Part shown: one piece after another, positions 1 through 11,032 of the stretch | Layout of the letters: each line of letters starts with the position of its first letter | Numbering within the stretch: the stretch's first letter is position 1 | Assembly: GCA_013115135.1 (NCBI GenBank) | Contig: JABANP010000354.1 | Location: forward strand, 1 to 54,990 | Source of the DNA: Perkinsus olseni | Lineage: Eukaryota > Perkinsozoa > Perkinsida > Perkinsidae | DNA: 54,990 nucleotides | Reading direction: 5' to 3' | Program-made: the position numbers and the translations under genes | The notes under the pieces: model-generated | Told to the model about the DNA's origin: nothing | The model's input: only the letters and a program-made list of their open reading frames with translations | Databases searched by the model: none

Positions 1-49
1 CGAGACTGCTGCTGCAGAGACTGTCATTTGCTCTTCAGCTGTTTGGCGA

Positions 50-3000
50 ATGGCGACATCCCTTTCACGATCCCACAGCTGCTCCTTCAAGCAGCAGCAG
101 TACACCTCTTCGTCTCGTCGTGTAGCGAGCAGGAGTATGGCGTCCTCGAGAGGTGGCAGCCCGTCTAGGAGGGGCATGGGGGTCCCGACTACTGGACAGA
201 TCATGAAGTACTTGGCCTGTGTTGCTGATCGAGAGGTTCAGGTAGTAGGGATGACTAGTATGGATCGTAATAGTGATGTAGTTGTCTTTTTATTTGTCTT
301 GTGTCACCGCAATGATGAACCTGAAACTTGCTGGGGTCTCTGCCTAAGGACGCTCGTACCGTAGCGTCTGACAAACTGATAGAATTTCCCAGTGGCATCG
401 GGATCCCAGATAGATCCCAGTGGCATCGGTTTGCCAGCGTGTACGTCTCCTGTGTTCGCAAAGCAGAGCGGAGCAACGGGTGCTGTTTCAATATATAGAA
501 CAGCGTTGACGACGAGTCAACCTCTTTCCGATCTCCGGTAGTAATTGTGAACTCGCAGAAGGCTCATTTACCGTAGGACTACTAGTCAATTCAGCTTACC
601 AGGGTTATCACCATAATTTCGGTGCTACAGAGTGTTTTCGAAACCTAATCGTCATCAGATCGGTTGAGTCCTCAGTCACCCCTGGGTCGTTTTCAGATCG
701 ACATCTTTCGCGAGATGCTGTGCTCATCACCGGATTTCGACCCCTACAAGTTGTTCGCCCACCTTGACACCGACGCCAAGGGCTCCATCGACTCGACTGA
801 CCTCTGGGAGTTCGTCCAAAGGAACGACCCGACCGACTACTTTCCTATCAGCGCAAGTAGTAGCTAACAGGCATTTTTAGATTCTATAGCGGGTCCTGAG
901 GATCCTCCTTAGACCGAAGATGGTGGCAAATCATTTTGACAAAAATACGAGATATAGCAGAGCAAAACTTGGAAATATTAGAGATTCCCGAAGTCCTTAT
1001 CGTGATCGAATTCGCGTGGCGGGCGTATAGAGCGTCTCGCGGAATTCTCTTATGACGAAGCTGGTGGTCAAAAGTGTTGTCGAAAATTTGGTTTCCAACC
1101 TCGTGGACTCCGAACTTGAGAAATCTCGGCTGGGATAGAAAAAAATTTCGATTTGTCATGGCGGAGTTAGACGGTGTGATTTCGGGATTTCGTTATCGCA
1201 AAAGTCGCAGAAATAAAACAACTGATGAACAAGAATTCTGTGACCATGTGGAACTCTGTTTCGTTCAGGTAACGGTATCATCGGTCACTACGACCACAGT
1301 GCCCTTGGGCAGTTGAATTACAGGGATTTCCTTCGCTTAATTCTGCCGTGGCGAAGCTCGGCGGCTATTGAGAAATCTTTAAGTCGGGGAGGCGGAAGTG
1401 ACCATCCCAGCAACGAGACCATTCGATGCTTCAGCAGGATCTTGACGAAGGAGGTGAGGCTTTCGTATTATGGTAGTGTCGAAAAAGGCGCCACGGGGGT
1501 TCGAACCTGGGCGGGATAATGCGGCTCGTACGCTCAGAATTTCGTCTTCATTTTTTGTGACACATGGATTGGGATCGTCTTTATCGTGCTGGGTTATGGA
1601 AGTGTCGAAGTAATGTGTTTAGAAAAGTCAGGGCCGGGGTTCGAACCTGGGTGTCATACACCCAACGGTTGAGCATTACCTGGCTCTTGAGAGTTTCATC
1701 GTCGGGGTTGGTTGAGAACTCCTGAATGAGAAGTAGAGGGAGTATACCGCTAGTCGTTCGGGTAGAATTTGTACTGAGAAGGTAGCGCTGGGATTCGAAC
1801 CCGGGTGCGATCATGTGAGCATGGGCTCAGAGTAGTTGAAGTCAATCCTTCTCAGGCAGAGTACATGACCGAGCTGAACACGAGAAAGGAGTATCTTCTG
1901 GCCCGATCGGACTTCTCCATCTCAGAGGCCTTCAACCATCTCGACTCCTTCCTCAATCTAGGGTAAAGCTTCGGGTGTGCTTTCGAAGGGTCGAGAAGTG
2001 GTCGTAGAGGCTCGGCGATTTTGATCCTCTTTCGGATTACGTGGAGCTCTAGGTTGGGAGGGAGTCACCGGTTTCGGAGAGACGGTTTTGTCATGTTTGC
2101 GAGATTGGCAACGTACTTTCCTGTCATCAGCAGTGGCAGATATCACTATAGTTGAACTCATTTATCTATAATAGATGAGGGGCTATGCCGTATTGCGCGT
2201 TGACACTGAGCTTGCTCACTCAAGGTAGCGTATTACAGTTTGGCGGAGTCCAAAGATTCTCGGTAGTGAGCTTGAGTTCTTTCCCTGTATTGGTGTTTTT
2301 TTGATAGTAAAAAAATCTTAATAGTGGGAGTGATGCTACTACTACTGAGATATCCCTTCTCAGGTTACTCAACGTCTCGTCGATCCGTCAAGCCTTCCTT
2401 CGTTCTGGTGTGAAGTGCCCCGACTGTGAGGCCTGTATTGCTAGGATGGATAGGGACGGTGACTCTAAGGTTAGTGGGGATAGAGCTCTGGAGCGTAGTT
2501 GTTACCTAATGTCGACCTTATTTGTATCTTATATGGTGCGACTCAAGATATTAGCACTGATAGCATTTCAAGCTACCGCAGGCATTTAGCTAGTCAGAAA
2601 AGCGACGAACAGGGCGTCGCAAGCTCTTGCAAGGCCAATAAAATGGCGTTGAGTCACACTATCAGTAAAACCGTGGCAGGACTGCGTCACGGCTGAGAGT
2701 CTCACGCATAGTTAGCTATCATCTATGATCGACCTAAGATATGTACCAGCTCTCTGTCATATCACGGCATAAACCCTAAGATACGGTCGAGATATGGTCT
2801 ATCATAGGACAGGATCGACCTAAGATGCGTTTATCTATCATATCACAAGGTCGACCTAAGATACGTTTATCTATCATATCACAGGGTCGACCTAAGGTAC
2901 GTTTATCTATCATATCACAGGGTCGACCTAAGATACACTTACAGTTCATTCGCAATCCTGTCCGCCAGTATCGTCATCATGTGGGGATCGGCGGCGCTGT

Positions 3001-5359
3001 GAAATCTCTCCTCGGTAATTTCTGAAAATAATCCAAAAACTCAAAAAGTGAAAAAAACCGTAAAATTCGATCAATAAAAAAATAGAAAAAGTCACCCGGC
3101 TGAATCATTCTTCCAAAGGAACTACTGTTTTTTCTGGGTGAATGTCTTTTCTCGTCTTCAGGTTACCTATGCTGAGTTCAGAGATCATTTCGTCGTGGCT
3201 GGTGTGAGTTCACCGGCCTCAAATAGGAGTGGTAGAATCAACTTGGCCTCGCGATCTGTGGAGATGAAGAGCATGTGGAGGGTCTCGAGGTAACTAGGGG
3301 TATCCAAGGTTGAAGCGAGGCGATTATGGAAAAATGTCGGAAGATACTTCAGCACTTGCCTCAGGAATCGAGGAAATCGTTCGGCTCGCCCACAGCTCGC
3401 AGCTTCAGTGGCGACACTACGACCAGCTCGAGACGGTCTGTGCGGAAGAAGGCTGGCGACTTCACAACCCCACAAATGCTTTACACCCTGAGAAGCGTCC
3501 GGGATCTGGGCAGGAGGGATAACAAGATCGATAGGGTAGTATCTTTTTTTGGTCGGAAGTTGTGGGATCGGTTTATGTGAATTTATGTGTACTATGTAGT
3601 TGTTTTTTTCACGATCTTCCAGGGTCAACCTAAGATTCGTGAATGTGCATGGAGTTTTATTCGGGATATGAAGGACACTAGTGACAGATTTGACTGTCGC
3701 ATCCCGATTTTCGTTTTTTCACTCTGCGGGAAACGGTACTTCCCGTATTACTCGTGAGACTTTCTCATTGTTATTCGTGCGTGGTTTGTCTGGGATGAAC
3801 AACGACAACGGTTATGGCTGATTTAAGGAATTTCTATTATTCTGATTCATAGTGCAGTGACTTTCGAAAGAATCGCACGCTAATGGTGGATTAGATGGAG
3901 TTGTTCTATTGACAGGGTGCAAGTAGCACAGAAATCCTTATTCAATACGAAAATTGCAAATTTTGCTTTGTGGATGAAATTTTTCCTGTACTTGCAAAAG
4001 AATAAAATATCACAGAAACTGTCCTACTGCGAAAAAGATCATTCCGAAATTTCGGAGGTAAAATTGAATTTGGCTGTTGATCGATTCAGGCCCGGAACGA
4101 CTTTGCCTCGGCTTTCCACGGTTCCTTTGGGAATCTTTGGTCGGAGTTCGACACGGACGGAAAAAGGTTTCGTTAATGCCAGAGATTTGTCACAGGCTTT
4201 GGCCCACATCGGCTTCGGGGTAGGTGTTGAAATCGTCACTGCGCCACGAAATTGTCGATGAGCAGATGAGCATCGCGGACTGCCGTGTGGTGCTGAATTA
4301 CTACAACCCAAACGAAGGGACTTTGAACTTCACGGAGTTTGTGGAGATGGTTTTGCCGACAGCAGTGGAGGCGAGGAAGGCTACTGTGATTAGGGAGAAA
4401 TTTGGTATGGAAAATCCTGAAGGGTGAGTGAACGGCGGGACGGTATTGTCGTGTTGCTTATTGATGCAATAGCGTTCACTCGGCGCCGGTTCTTCCCGCA
4501 GTAACTTCTCTTTACTTCATTCCCGAAGCGGTTTCACGGGTCAGGAAAAAAAAGTTCAGCGGTTTTCACCTATTCACGGTTGCCTTCCATATCAAGTACT
4601 CTAATCGCTTTATCACGACCAGCCATCAACCCCAGCTCTGGTTGAATTTGCTAGACTTTTCTCTCTGTTGGAAGTTTTCACGAGTTCATTCCACAAAATC
4701 CGATCTTGCGCCAAGGGCGGAGCGATGCGGATTTTTGATCGGTCAGTCGTCGCTACGCCAGGAGACGCTTGACCCTGACTGGCTCCATTAGCCTCGCACA
4801 CGCATTGAGATTGGTGGAAATGTTTTCAGTCGGGGGTGCTTTTTACTCGTCGAGCCTTCCTGAGCTTCTCGTTATTGGTATGAGGAGTTCTCGCGCGCCA
4901 CGAAAATATGAACTAGGAGGGAGGTCAGTCGCCTTGGTCAGGTTGCCGGATGTGTGTCTGTTGGAGAGATTCAGCGGTCCGATTGAGAAGCTCTTCGCGG
5001 CTTTATTCGAGGAGGCCTCGGCGGCTCAAGAACTCATCGTCAATGAGGACTCTCTGAGAATGTAATATCGGGGAATCTTTGGTTGAAGCTAGTACTTGGC
5101 AAGTATCATGATTCGGTATTGTAGATGGAATCGATTAAGAGGGCGCGCGCGGAATGAATTGGGTTTTTCTGTTTTCAGTGGGTTCTCGGAGCTGGATACA
5201 CTGGGCACTGGGGTGATTGATACCTCCGTGCTGCTGTCTGCTCTTGACAAGAATGGACTGCAAGCCAGCTTAGCCGAGCAGGCGGCGGTACTTAGAAGAT
5301 TTGACCCGACAGGGACGGGGGTTGTGGGGATGGCTAATTTCGTGGACCATTTTAGATGA
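50..5359 (+). CDS. EF-hand repeat protein, alveolate bipartite type (multi-exon)
   Basis: Predicted calcium-binding protein with two blocks of EF-hands joined by a Ser/Thr-rich linker, a layout I know from alveolate EF-hand family proteins. Exons I can place: 50-235 (start ATG, Ser/Arg-rich head), 697-856 (loop DTDAKGSIDSTDL), 1269-1453 (YDHSALGQLNYRDF), 1856-1962, 2364-2469 (MDRDGDSK), 3162-3289 (VTYAEFRDHF, then Ser/Arg-rich), 4090-4219, 4266-4423, and the last 5179-5359 (ELDTLGTGVID and RRFDPTGTGVVG, stop TGA). Codon phases join for the first six. The linker exon near 3353-3520 and an exon near 4640-5062 are uncertain. At about 4160 an AAAAA run puts the EF-hand loop (DTDGK/GFVNARDL) out of frame by one base. 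Introns hold antisense tRNA-like cassettes, a 36-bp tandem repeat and GTATCTT hairpins. Function beyond Ca2+ binding is not shown. Confidence 0.75.
1782..1830 (-). repeat. Antisense tRNA-like cassette bounded by GT...AG inside an intron
   Basis: Within the 1454-1855 intron of the EF-hand gene lie three tRNA-like T-arm sequences on the minus strand (plus-strand GGxTTCGAACC near 1502, 1637 and 1791). The third is itself bounded by GT at 1782 and AG at 1830, a 49-nt potential intron nested in the larger intron. The second starts with GT at 1627 after AAAA. None forms a complete cloverleaf. Confidence 0.55.
2524..2551 (+). repeat. GTATCTT hairpin element
   Basis: GTATCTT at 2524-2530 and AAGATAT at 2545-2551 can pair (one G-T wobble) around a 14-nt loop. 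Same architecture as copies at 3610-3641, 34700-34727, 50970-50997, 54594-54621, 54754-54781 and 54831-54859. Confidence 0.55.
2820..2945 (+). repeat. 36-bp tandem repeat, about 3.5 copies
   Basis: An intronic minisatellite in the EF-hand gene (intron 2470-3161). Each unit contains GGTCGACCTAAGATACG followed by TTTATCTATCATATCAC. The unit carries one arm of the GTATCTT/AAGATAC hairpin family seen throughout the window. Degenerate copies continue upstream to about 2730. Confidence 0.85.
3610..3641 (+). repeat. GTATCTT-family hairpin, variant stem
   Basis: The arms CACGATCTT and AAGATTCGTG pair with one bulged A. The loop is 13 nt and contains GGGTCAACC. The stem sequence differs from the consensus while pairing is kept. 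Located in an intron of the EF-hand gene. Confidence 0.5.
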
Positions 5360-5776
5360 TTATAATAGGGAAATGCTTTCGCAAGGATTTTTGATTCATA
5401 AATTTGTGTTGCTTTTTGCCGCCTTTCGAGCATGTATATGAAATCAATGTGCTGTTGTCAAGGGCTTTGTTTGGTTCTAGTGCGTTCAATCGCGGAGGGC
5501 AGGCGGTCAGTGGGGACGTGGAGGGTCTGCAAGGGCTTGGGAGGGATGGGTCGTGCTTTTGGAGCTTCATTCGCGAAACGGAAAAAGAAGGTTTACATTT
5601 CCAATGGTGGCATCCGGGAAAAACAGCACTTCACGTATTGAAGGTGAAACTCCAGAGGATGATGACACATGCGCACAGTAGATAGGAAATTTGTGTTTTT
5701 TGCTTCGCGTGATGGTGGCGATAGATGAATTTGATGTATGGGTATTTGGGATGAGTTGATACCACTCCTTTCGGAA
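5360..5776. other. Intergenic stretch between EF-hand and cyclophilin genes
   Basis: No convincing exon. It contains one copy of the dispersed motif CAGCACTTCACGTATTG (about 5624-5640) and ends with ACCACTCCTTTCG (5761-5773) immediately before the cyclophilin ATG, the first of four copies of that motif in 300 bp. Short open frames here lack protein-like composition. Confidence 0.5.
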
Positions 5777-7782
5777 ATGTCAGTAACTATCAAGACGAAT
5801 TTGGGGGGACATGAAGGCTGAGTTGTTCTGTTCAGAGGTAATATCGCGATTTACCTACCACTCCTTTCGCAATTCGTTGTGAGCTAATTGTGGATGGGTC
5901 CTGCGTACCACTCCTTTCGCAATTCACGTTTCGAGGTGATACCGGTTGCATTGGTCTTCAGATTGCTGATAATAATTAACTCAAATTAGTACATCTTTTT
6001 ATATGTATCGGATTCCCATTGTTCTGGGCCCATCGTGCATACCACTCCTTTCTCAATTCACGGAGAATCCCTCCCCTTCTCCTCGAGTTGAAGTCGATTC
6101 GCGTATTGGATTTTTCGTCAGGTTCCAAATGCGTCGAAAAATTTCCTCGCTTTGGCGGCGTCCGGGTACTACGATGGTACCAAATTCCATCGTCTAATGC
6201 CTGGCTTCATGGTTCAGGTAGTAACGGGAGGGAAGGGTATCTTGAGGTCACGCGTGTTGCGTATCCAGAAGGTCGGAATATGGATGCCGAAGTCTCATCT
6301 ACTGTGTTATCGGAAAATTGTGTTACGTCAAAAATCTGTCTGCAAGATGCTGAGCGTGGCGACTCATACCGCGGAATGACTCGGTGAAAAGTCGGGATCG
6401 GACTTTTAAATTACCATACAACCAGAAACGGCAATTTTATTCGAATTTCTAATGGTTCACACGACATTCGAAGTTCATACCAACAATTGCCGGAATCAGC
6501 GGAGCGCGTCGATGGGGGATTATTCTGTTAGGAAGTGAAGAAATTGTGACTTCGAGATCTTATTGGATGAGAGGGTCCTTCGTGTCCCGGGACATCGTCA
6601 TCGTTGTGTAGGGAGGGACCCCACCGGGACAGGGAAGGGAGGAGAGAATTGGGAAGGAGGCAAACAGGCAGACGAGTTCGTATCTTCGGTCAAGCACGAC
6701 CGACGAGGGATATTGAGTTTCGCTAACAATGGTACGTCGGGTTGGCTTTTTGCGGCGGTTTTTCAGAGGGAAATTTCTATTTTTTCCGTGAGTTGATGGA
6801 TATTTTCGTGGCGCGTGACGCTTGATGGCAACTTTGTCAGGGCCGGATACGATCGGATCGCAGTTCTTCATCACATTTGGAAGACAGCCACATCTTAATG
6901 GAGTGTAGTATTGGTGGGAGGATTTGGGAAAGGAGTGGTAGTGCTTCCGACGCCATTAGCATAAAAAATCGGGAATAAGCGAGATGAAGAATTGAACTGC
7001 TTGTGGGAAATGGTGAGGGAAGATTTGTGTAGAAGCGCTGACCGGGACACGATCGAGTAGGGAGGGCGAAGGGGCTGTTCTCGGATCACACGTTTCTCAC
7101 CTGTCGAATGTGAATGTCGCGATGTGGAACTTCACTCTCTGATCTTCTTCACAAGAGTTGATTATTATTGTTTATGAATAATTAATACACGTAACCGTAT
7201 TGGTGGGAGAGCTCGTCTCAGGTACACGGTATTCGGCAGGCTGATAGACGGGATGGATACTCTGATGAAAATCGAGCAAGTTCCAGTGGGAAAGAAGCAC
7301 GGGCCAACCCAGGATATTGTGATAGAGGGGAGGGGGTGCATCATTGGGGTTATTGAATTTACTGTTATCGATCGCGTTCGATGCCGTTCGATGATCGTAT
7401 CGATGCCTCGGTTGTAACGCGACAGGCCATAGCGGAGCGATAACAATATACGTATAATACCATATTTGAATGGGAGAGGGAAGCCATGAGTAGTTTCGTG
7501 TTCCTGCTGGAGGAGACGGGGTTGGGCTTCTTGGGTGGGGATTGCTCCGTTGAGGACTGGAGCTGCATTCTGAGAAGCACTATTGAAAAGCAGTCCACGC
7601 TTCTCATCGCGAAATTCCCACTCGGCGGGTGTCGCCCGCGAGGTGACTCCGGGTTTTTACCTCTTCGGGAAACGGCACTTTACGTATTACGGGGAACCTT
7701 GAATGTGTTATGTTTCGTTCAGGTGATCGAGGAGATCGTCATCCACGCGAATCCGATAGCCGACCAGGAAGCCGGCGCGTAA
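5777..7782 (+). CDS. PPIL3: Cyclophilin-type peptidyl-prolyl isomerase, PPIL3-like
   Basis: Peptidyl-prolyl cis-trans isomerase of the small nuclear PPIL3/Cyp10 type, a family found with spliceosomes. Exons: 5777-5837, 6122-6217, about 6611-6731, 6841-6904, 7222-7318, 7723-7782. In order they give [36 protein letters not shown] (catalytic FHR..PGFMVQ), [41 protein letters not shown] and the PPIL3-style end IHANPIAD. The length is about 165 aa, normal for the family. Two oddities: a run of six G at 5811-5816 gives one extra base in exon 1, and the intron 6218-6610 keeps frame only with a GT...TA boundary (the neighbouring GT-AG choice shifts frame by one). The stop is 97 bp before the next start codon. 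Confidence 0.88.
5857..6058 (+). repeat. Repeated intronic motif ACCACTCCTTTCGCAATTC
   Basis: Three copies (from about 5857, 5907 and 6040) lie in intron 1 of the PPIL3-like gene. A fourth, diverged after CTTTCG, abuts the start codon at 5761. Spacing is irregular, so this is not a simple tandem array. Confidence 0.8.
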
Positions 7783-7861
7783 CACTGATTTTAACGTTTC
7801 GATTCGATATTTGTGTTCCGAGTTCTTTCCCGGCCTGTTAGGGAAGGGTATGCAAGGTTTT

Positions 7862-7878
7862 CAGCATTGTTTTGTCCG
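7862..7878 (+). promoter_or_regulatory. Putative trans-splice acceptor and short 5' leader of the SNIP1-like gene
   Basis: A pyrimidine-rich TTTTCAG ends at 7864, 14 nt before the ATG at 7879, in an intergenic gap of only 97 bp after the cyclophilin stop. This fits spliced-leader addition as known in dinoflagellates and perkinsids. No leader transcript can be seen here, so it is inference. Confidence 0.45.
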
Positions 7879-10244
7879 ATGGGAAGGTCTCGCAGTCGAT
7901 CGAGAGACGAGGAGAGGCATCGACATCATCGCCGTCGCAGTAGGAGTGGGGACCGTCATCGTCATAGAAGCTATGAGAGGCGACCGCGGAGTTACGGTGA
8001 TGATGAGAGGAGATCGAGAAGAAGGGAGGATGATGATCGCGATGTAGTACTGGACGGGAGGGGTCCACGGATTTGTCGGACAGTGATTAGGGGTTTAGTG
8101 GTGGGAGGAATCTTTTTTTATGTTATCGGCCATGGTAACATCCATGGGCGATGGAGCGCGAAATCGCTTAAAAGAAATCGAACTGTCGCAATAAGAGGGT
8201 TCCCGGGAAGTAGAAATTTTCATCCAATGTTTGAATATTCAGTATCATCGCCGTCGCGGGTCCTCGGACCGGAGAGGCGGTCGTGGGTGGAAGGATGAGG
8301 AAGTTGAGGAGAAGAAGGATTTGTTGAGAGGGACTAAGAGGGAGAAGTCGGAAGAGAAGGAAGAGAAGAAAGAGGAGAAAGAGGTTATAAGTTGGGAATG
8401 GTGTGGTATGGGAGCGTTTTTCTTAATTCTGGAAGTATTGCACGTTTTTTTGATTATTGTCGTTCGTGATTCTGACTAGGGAAAGAATCGTGAGTTCGAG
8501 TTGGTGCGGTATCGGATTATTATTTTCGTGTTCTACGGAGGATCGACATTCATATTTTTATCTGAGGAGTGCCGCACCGTGACGGTTATGGAGCGTCGTG
8601 GGAACTAATCAATTTCGCTTTTTGAGCGCGATCATTTTCCTCCATCCTTTTCGTGATATCAGTTTACATGTGCCGGAGTATTACTGAATGGCTATTCACG
8701 ATAGTTAGTGAAAACACTGAAGTTTCTTTCATTGTGAGATCCGCCCCCCGCGAGTACTCGACGGCATATTTTTGGGCGCGTATTTTATTGTGTTCGTGGT
8801 GTGGTATACTTGATGACTTGGGATATTTTCTATTTTAGAAGCCGAACTTCGAGGTGTCCGGGTTGTTGGCGGAGGAGCAGAACAGCAAAAACGGAATCGC
8901 GTTGATGTTCTCACAACCGGCGGACGCGGCCATGCCGACGGATGCCTGGCGATTGTAGTGCAACGGGGGAGATGAGAGAGAGTTGTGATTTGGGGGAAAT
9001 TAGGTACGAGAATAGAGATGAAGCGCAGAATGGCGATGGTGACAAGATACTTCATATTCATAGGAAGTCCTGTTATCTATTTGGGAAGGATTGGCGGTTG
9101 ACTGATTGTAGTGCTCATGGGTTTGTGTCACGCGCCACGAAATAGGTGCGGGATTAGTCTCGAAAGCGTGGAGAGGATGTTGGAGTCGTGTTCACCCTCT
9201 TTTATTGCTACGATCCTGGGTGAACTCGAAGAAAACGTCAGTAGTGCGCGCCCGGATGATCGACTTGTTGTGAGGGGAGGATTTCAGCGGCCGGTTGGGG
9301 TTGGAGTTGGAGTGCACCAATCGGGTGAGGGAACTCTCTGTGGTTTGCCAATGGGCTGCGTATCTTATTTGAATTATCTAGTTCAATGAAGTTCAAAATT
9401 CTTGTGATATTCTTAATTTATCGGAGTTTCACAGGTGATACGCGAAGTGCCATTTTTCGGAAAGTGAAAACGCGAAAATCGTGATGTGAGATGCGTTTTT
9501 GATATCGGGGGAGGAACTCGCAGACTTGGAGGCAGCTAGTGAGTTTGTTCAGGCAACGACGAAGCGCCGTTGTGCTTCATCCCGATCGACCACCCCACGT
9601 GCAGTCGACAGCACGCAGTGATTCAGTTCAGATTGGTTGGTGATGTTACTAAGCCCTATTTACTGGATTTAGGCGGGAAAAATGGTAGGATGCTGGGGTT
9701 GAACTCGGGACTTCGCGGATGAGCGCCGGATGCTCTACGCAGGCACGTTTGTGAACGAGAAGAGAGTGCCGGCGGCTAAGTATTATGAATTGCGAGAAGG
9801 CGATTTGATCAAGTTCGCCCACTCATCGAAATCGTATGTGCTGTTAAGCGCTGGGTAAGCGGCGGGTCAGAGAATCTTCCGCACAGCGAAGAATTCCGAG
9901 TATCTTCACAGCCGGCATCCGTGTTTCCAGTGAAACGAAATTAACTTGGTAATTTTATGCTACCGTTAAGGCTTTAATCCTCTCGTTTGTGTGCGAAAAA
10001 TTAGGTATTCTTTCGAAAATTTTCTATTCTTATTTCTCGAGAGGACGGGGAAAGCTGCAACTTTTCGGTTGAATATTTTCGAAAATTTCTGAATTTCCTA
10101 AAATTGTGACAGAAATATGCTTCTCTCAGTCCGCTGAAGAGTAAAGAGGATAAAAAGGAAACAGACGAGGACGGCGAAATCGATTTCGACGTGCTGGAAG
10201 ATTCCCCCCAGTTGGAGACCAGCCGGGGCACTATGCTAGGGTGA
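7879..10244 (+). CDS. SNIP1: SR-rich FHA-domain protein, SNIP1/Pml1-like
   Basis: Predicted nuclear protein of the SNIP1/Pml1 group; Pml1 belongs to the yeast RES complex for pre-mRNA retention and splicing. Exons: 7879-8043, 8243-8383, 8839-8954, 9004-9107, 9553-9684, 9743-9854, 10130-10244. All phases join to a 294-aa product. Order: Arg/Ser/His-rich head, Lys/Glu-rich helix, the conserved approach FEVSGLLAEEQN and DAWRL, then the FHA domain: ILHIHRKSCYLFGKD, IPIDHPTCSRQHAVIQFR (Ser-Arg-Gln-His core), LLDLGGKNGTFVNEKRV, YYELREGDLIKF, and an acidic tail. These match the family in order and spacing. The 58-nt fifth intron is almost entirely an antisense tRNA-like sequence. Start chosen because the SR head begins there after a likely acceptor. 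Confidence 0.9.
9685..9742 (-). repeat. 58-nt intron consisting of an antisense tRNA-like sequence
   Basis: The flanking exons join to GGKNGTFVNEKRV, a conserved FHA stretch, which fixes the boundaries at GT 9685 and AG 9742. Read on the minus strand the intron contains GTAGAGCATCC (D-arm-like), a CAT triplet in the anticodon-loop position, CGAGTTCAACC (T-arm-like) and AGCATCC then TACCATTTTT (acceptor strand, CCA-like end, T-run). It is a deleted tRNA-like copy, not a functional tRNA gene. Confidence 0.8.
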
Positions 10245-11032
10245 TGACCGATGATAAACTGTCTAGCGACGTAATATTCGTTACTTACCTTATTATTGAG
10301 TGTTGGGTTGGTCGTTGGTATATTTCGCGCGCCACGAAATTGGGCGGCTGTAGGTGATTTTGTTGATTTTTGGAGATGCCCCATTATCCTGACGAAGTGG
10401 AGTACAGCGATAAGTAATAAGATTAGTGCAGTAGGGGTGACGGATGGGAGAATTTTCACTGTTCGCTAATTGTCTGGGTGAACTGTAGACTGCTGCCTCC
10501 TGAGTTTGAAGAGCGCTCCTAGGACCGTCTTCTTTACGTCCAATTTCATCCTGAAACCTGTAGTAATAAGAGTAATAATGGTGGTGCATCGCGGTCGGAA
10601 GAGTGAGTTGTTGGCTGCCTTGGGTTTGAGAATCTTCGCACTGCGGAGCGTATCTTTTGTGATGGTTAGAAGTGCTCTGTTCGTGTTCTTATATTTAGTA
10701 TTTTGGGTGAATCGTATTAGTTCTGTATCCTGTGTGCCGAGGTGGATGGTGTTTGTTGCTGTCGGGTCGGACGAGGTGTGAGAATCTTATGTCGAAGCTT
10801 GCGGATGACGGTCGACGTTACGGTAGCAAATTAGATATTTAGCTTACGAAAAGGGAATGTGCAGAAAAGCAGGGGTGCTCTTCACAGGATCGAGTTGCTT
10901 AAAATTCATGGATTTTTTGGTGGGGGAAAATTGTCTCAAAATTTTCGAGGGAAAAGTCTTGGATTTTTGCTGTAGCTGATGGTCTGCAGGAAAGACAATC
11001 AGTACTGCGATTTGGTGGAGGGATGGTATCAG
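10245..11032. other. Intergenic stretch and possible CKS1 first exon
   Basis: Contains one intact copy of the dispersed motif CGCGCGCCACGAAAT at 10326-10340. No protein-like exon is evident until the CKS1 exon. The first coding exon of CKS1 (normally only a few residues upstream of the conserved Tyr) should lie in the last few hundred bases, but I could not place it. Confidence 0.4.

Noticed and set aside
1490..1830. Functional tRNA genes on the minus strand
   Set aside because: Only T-arm and parts of other arms are present; acceptor stems do not pair, so these are tRNA-like remnants.
2820..2945. Possible CRISPR-like array
   Set aside because: Head-to-tail 36-bp units without unique spacers, in an intron of a eukaryotic gene; a minisatellite.
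3185..3628. 147-aa open frame on the minus strand
   Set aside because: It lies over plus-strand EF-hand exons and linker; no domain and no start/splice context.
7486..7722. Plus-strand open frame [14 protein letters not shown]...
   Set aside because: Falls in a cyclophilin intron; homology joins exons 7318 and 7723 directly.
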